A stretch of DNA of 7,308 nucleotides from NCBI GenBank assembly GCA_030610025.1, contig JAUWSP010000132.1, positions 1 through 7,308 of the forward strand, written 5' to 3'. The first letter of the stretch is position 1, and each line of letters starts with the position of its first letter. Shown piece by piece: positions 5,865 through 7,308 of the stretch. The notes under the pieces were generated by a model, which saw nothing but the letters and a program-made list of their open reading frames with translations, was not told the DNA's origin and ran no database searches. The position numbers were made by a program, and so were the translations under genes. This DNA is from Acidobacteriota bacterium (GTDB lineage: Bacteria; Acidobacteriota; Thermoanaerobaculia; Multivoradales; JAHEKO01).

Positions 5865-7308
5865 AGTCGATCGAGAATGTCCGAGACCCTGTACTCGGAA
5901 TCCTCTGCCAGAGCCGCCACTCCGTTGACCAACCCCCACCAGGCTTCGATGCGAGCTTCCTGGTCTGTGGCGACCGAAGTGCCGCTCACCCTCTCGTGGA
6001 GCAGAGCCTGCAGGAAGTACCAACGCAGCAGGATCTCGAGCGCTTCCTGCCGCAAATACTCCTCGGATTCCCATCGATGCACATCCAGGACCTGTCGAAT
6101 CTCATCGTCGGCGAGCCAGGCCCCCAGCAGCTCGAGCGGCGTCGCCGGAGGATCGGTCGGCTGCCATGGTCGCTGCAAGGCGAAGTCCAGTGTTTGCGCC
6201 AGGCCCCGAGCTTTGACAAAAGGAACACCCAGCGCCACCAGCTGGTTCTCGATTCCCTCCGCAGGCTGCCAGTCGTCGATCAGCTCCGGGTCGGCATGTG
6301 ACCGTTTCAAGACTTCGGTCGCTGCCTGAATCAGTATCCAGGCCGAGAGTCCCACCAGAATCTCTGGCGACTCCTCCAGCACCCGCGCCGCCCACAAGTC
6401 GATTCCTTCCTCCTCTTCTCCCTGCTCCTCCGGCTCGAGCAGCTCAGGGTCTTTCAGAAGAGAGAAGGTGGCGTTGAGCCAGGCCTCGCCCTCGACCTCT
6501 TCCGATTCGTGACCGTGAGTCAGGCCCAGCTGGCGAGCGATCCAATCCAGCAGCCCTCCCAATCCGAACAGAAGCTGCTGCTCATTCTGGAGGCTCTGCG
6601 GCCCTGCACCAGCTTGAGGCAGGTCCATGAGGTGACCCATCAGAGGCATTGGCAGAGCCTCCTCGAAGGCCATCCGCAGGGGCTCCAACTCCAACTCCCG
6701 GAGGGCGACTTCGAGGCTGTCGACTCCACGCCCTGCCAGGCGAGAAGCCAGCGCCTCCCACCGACCCAGCGGGTCCCAGAGGTCGGAGAAGTCTTCGAAC
6801 ACCCGACACTGAAAGGGGCCCAGCTTCACCTCGAGGCCCCGTGAGTCCAGGTCCTCTGATCGAACCAGGAACTCCTCACCCGAGATCCGGTCGTGGAAGC
6901 GCAGCATGAGGCGTCGATCGGAGCCTGAATTCAGGCCCTCGCTGAGCGTTGCTGTTCTGACCGGGCCAGGACCATCGCCGGAGGTGGTATCGCGAAACGG
7001 TACCGACTCGTGCAAGCGGATTTTCGTTTCCCTCTCGCTGTTGTTGAACAGCACGACGACCCGTTCCTGCTCGGTACCGTTGGCAAAGGCAAAAACATCC
7101 TCATTGCCATGTCCCGTACCGTCGACACAATCGAAAAACAGGAACCTCTCGACGCCGGCAAAGAGCTCTCGCCGATGCAGCAGAGGGGCTATCTGCCACC
7201 GGGGGCGCGCTATCATCGCCTCATCAGCGGGCTCCTCCCGGTAGGCCTGAGCGTACTCCATGCCGTACTTCTCGCCGAGTCCCTCGACCTGACCGTGGCC
7301 AAACATGG
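5843..7308 (-). CDS. C-terminal part of a large GH13 alpha-amylase-like protein (N-terminus beyond right edge)
   Basis: The frame is open to the right edge and ends at TAG 5845..5843. The ATG at 7306..7304 is internal: from memory, MFGHGQVEG is a conserved stretch late in the barrel of large bacterial alpha-amylase-family proteins, so the gene is partial and the catalytic carboxylates lie outside the window. Counting that Met as residue 1, residues 1-60 hold FGHGQVEGLGEKYGMEYAQAY and PLLHRRELFAGVERFLFFD, typical of the barrel's C-terminal side. Residues 68-172 look like the following beta-sandwich (EDVFAFANG, ERVVVLFNNSERETKIRLHE, GPFQCRVFED). Residues about 175-487 form a largely helical extension with an acidic cluster (291-300, EPEEQGEEEE) and a hydrophobic helix (315-333). 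No signal peptide can be judged. The likely role is hydrolysis of internal alpha-1,4 bonds in glycogen or maltodextrin, inferred from neighbours and family resemblance. It is convergent with glgX, 14 bp between stops. Confidence 0.75.
   Translation of the reverse strand, partial: MFGHGQVEGLGEKYGMEYAQAYREEPADEAMIARPRWQIAPLLHRRELFAGVERFLFFDCVDGTGHGNEDVFAFANGTEQERVVVLFNNSERETKIRLHESVPFRDTTSGDGPGPVRTATLSEGLNSGSDRRLMLRFHDRISGEEFLVRSEDLDSRGLEVKLGPFQCRVFEDFSDLWDPLGRWEALASRLAGRGVDSLEVALRELELEPLRMAFEEALPMPLMGHLMDLPQAGAGPQSLQNEQQLLFGLGGLLDWIARQLGLTHGHESEEVEGEAWLNATFSLLKDPELLEPEEQGEEEEGIDLWAARVLEESPEILVGLSAWILIQAATEVLKRSHADPELIDDWQPAEGIENQLVALGVPFVKARGLAQTLDFALQRPWQPTDPPATPLELLGAWLADDEIRQVLDVHRWESEEYLRQEALEILLRWYFLQALLHERVSGTSVATDQEARIEAWWGLVNGVAALAEDSEYRVSDILDRLKRTRDR

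Noticed and set aside
5582..6301. 239-codon plus-strand open frame crossing the convergent junction
   Set aside because: It overlaps the glgX 3' end in another frame and then runs antisense to the amylase-like gene. Both of those frames carry family sequence; this one does not.
6304..6364. Possible transmembrane helix in the amylase-like extension (EILVGLSAWILIQAATEVL, residues 315-333)
   Set aside because: It is only about 19 residues, contains Gln, Ser and Thr, is flanked by acidic residues without positive anchors, and has no partner segments. A buried amphipathic helix is more likely.
7304..7306. ATG at the right edge as the true start of the amylase-like gene
   Set aside because: The sequence that follows resembles a late barrel segment of GH13 proteins, and the frame remains open to the edge, so this is an internal Met.
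1..7308. tRNA/rRNA genes, CRISPR repeats, insertion sequence ends, riboswitches
   Set aside because: None seen. Nearly all the sequence is accounted for by four coding regions, and the 98-bp and 14-bp gaps are too short for such elements apart from short regulatory sites.

Overview
This is a GC-rich bacterial window that is almost entirely coding. It carries four genes of storage-polysaccharide (glycogen / alpha-1,4-glucan) breakdown. Two are complete and two are cut by the window edges. Nothing in it fixes the host. The GC-rich third positions, a TTG start, a GlgP of the long DUF3417-containing type and the large amylase-like protein fit a non-proteobacterial, environmental lineage (Acidobacteriota, Chloroflexota or similar). 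That assignment is inference only.

Layout: (1) 1..2161, minus strand: alpha-glucan phosphorylase (glgP), 3' end cut by the left edge, open in one frame over all 720 codons present. (2) 2162..2259: 98-bp divergent intergenic region, the only real regulatory space in the window. (3) 2260..3777, plus: malQ, 4-alpha-glucanotransferase (GH77), complete. (4) 3774..5828, plus: glgX, isoamylase-type glycogen debranching enzyme (GH13), complete; its start overlaps the malQ stop by 4 bp (ATGA). (5) 5843 to the right edge, minus: C-terminal part of a large GH13 alpha-amylase-like protein. It converges on glgX with only 14 bp between stop codons and carries a long helical C-terminal region of unknown role.

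How they fit together: GlgP removes glucose-1-phosphate from outer chains and stalls near branch points. GlgX removes the short limit-dextrin branches. MalQ disproportionates the released maltodextrins into longer chains that GlgP can use again and into glucose. The amylase-like protein probably attacks internal alpha-1,4 bonds, but its catalytic residues lie outside the window. No RNA gene, mobile element, CRISPR array or attachment site was seen. The gene content is ordinary. The points that deserve a second look are the uncharacterised C-terminal extension of the amylase-like protein, the divergent control region (including a possibly leaderless malQ) and the very tight convergent junction.
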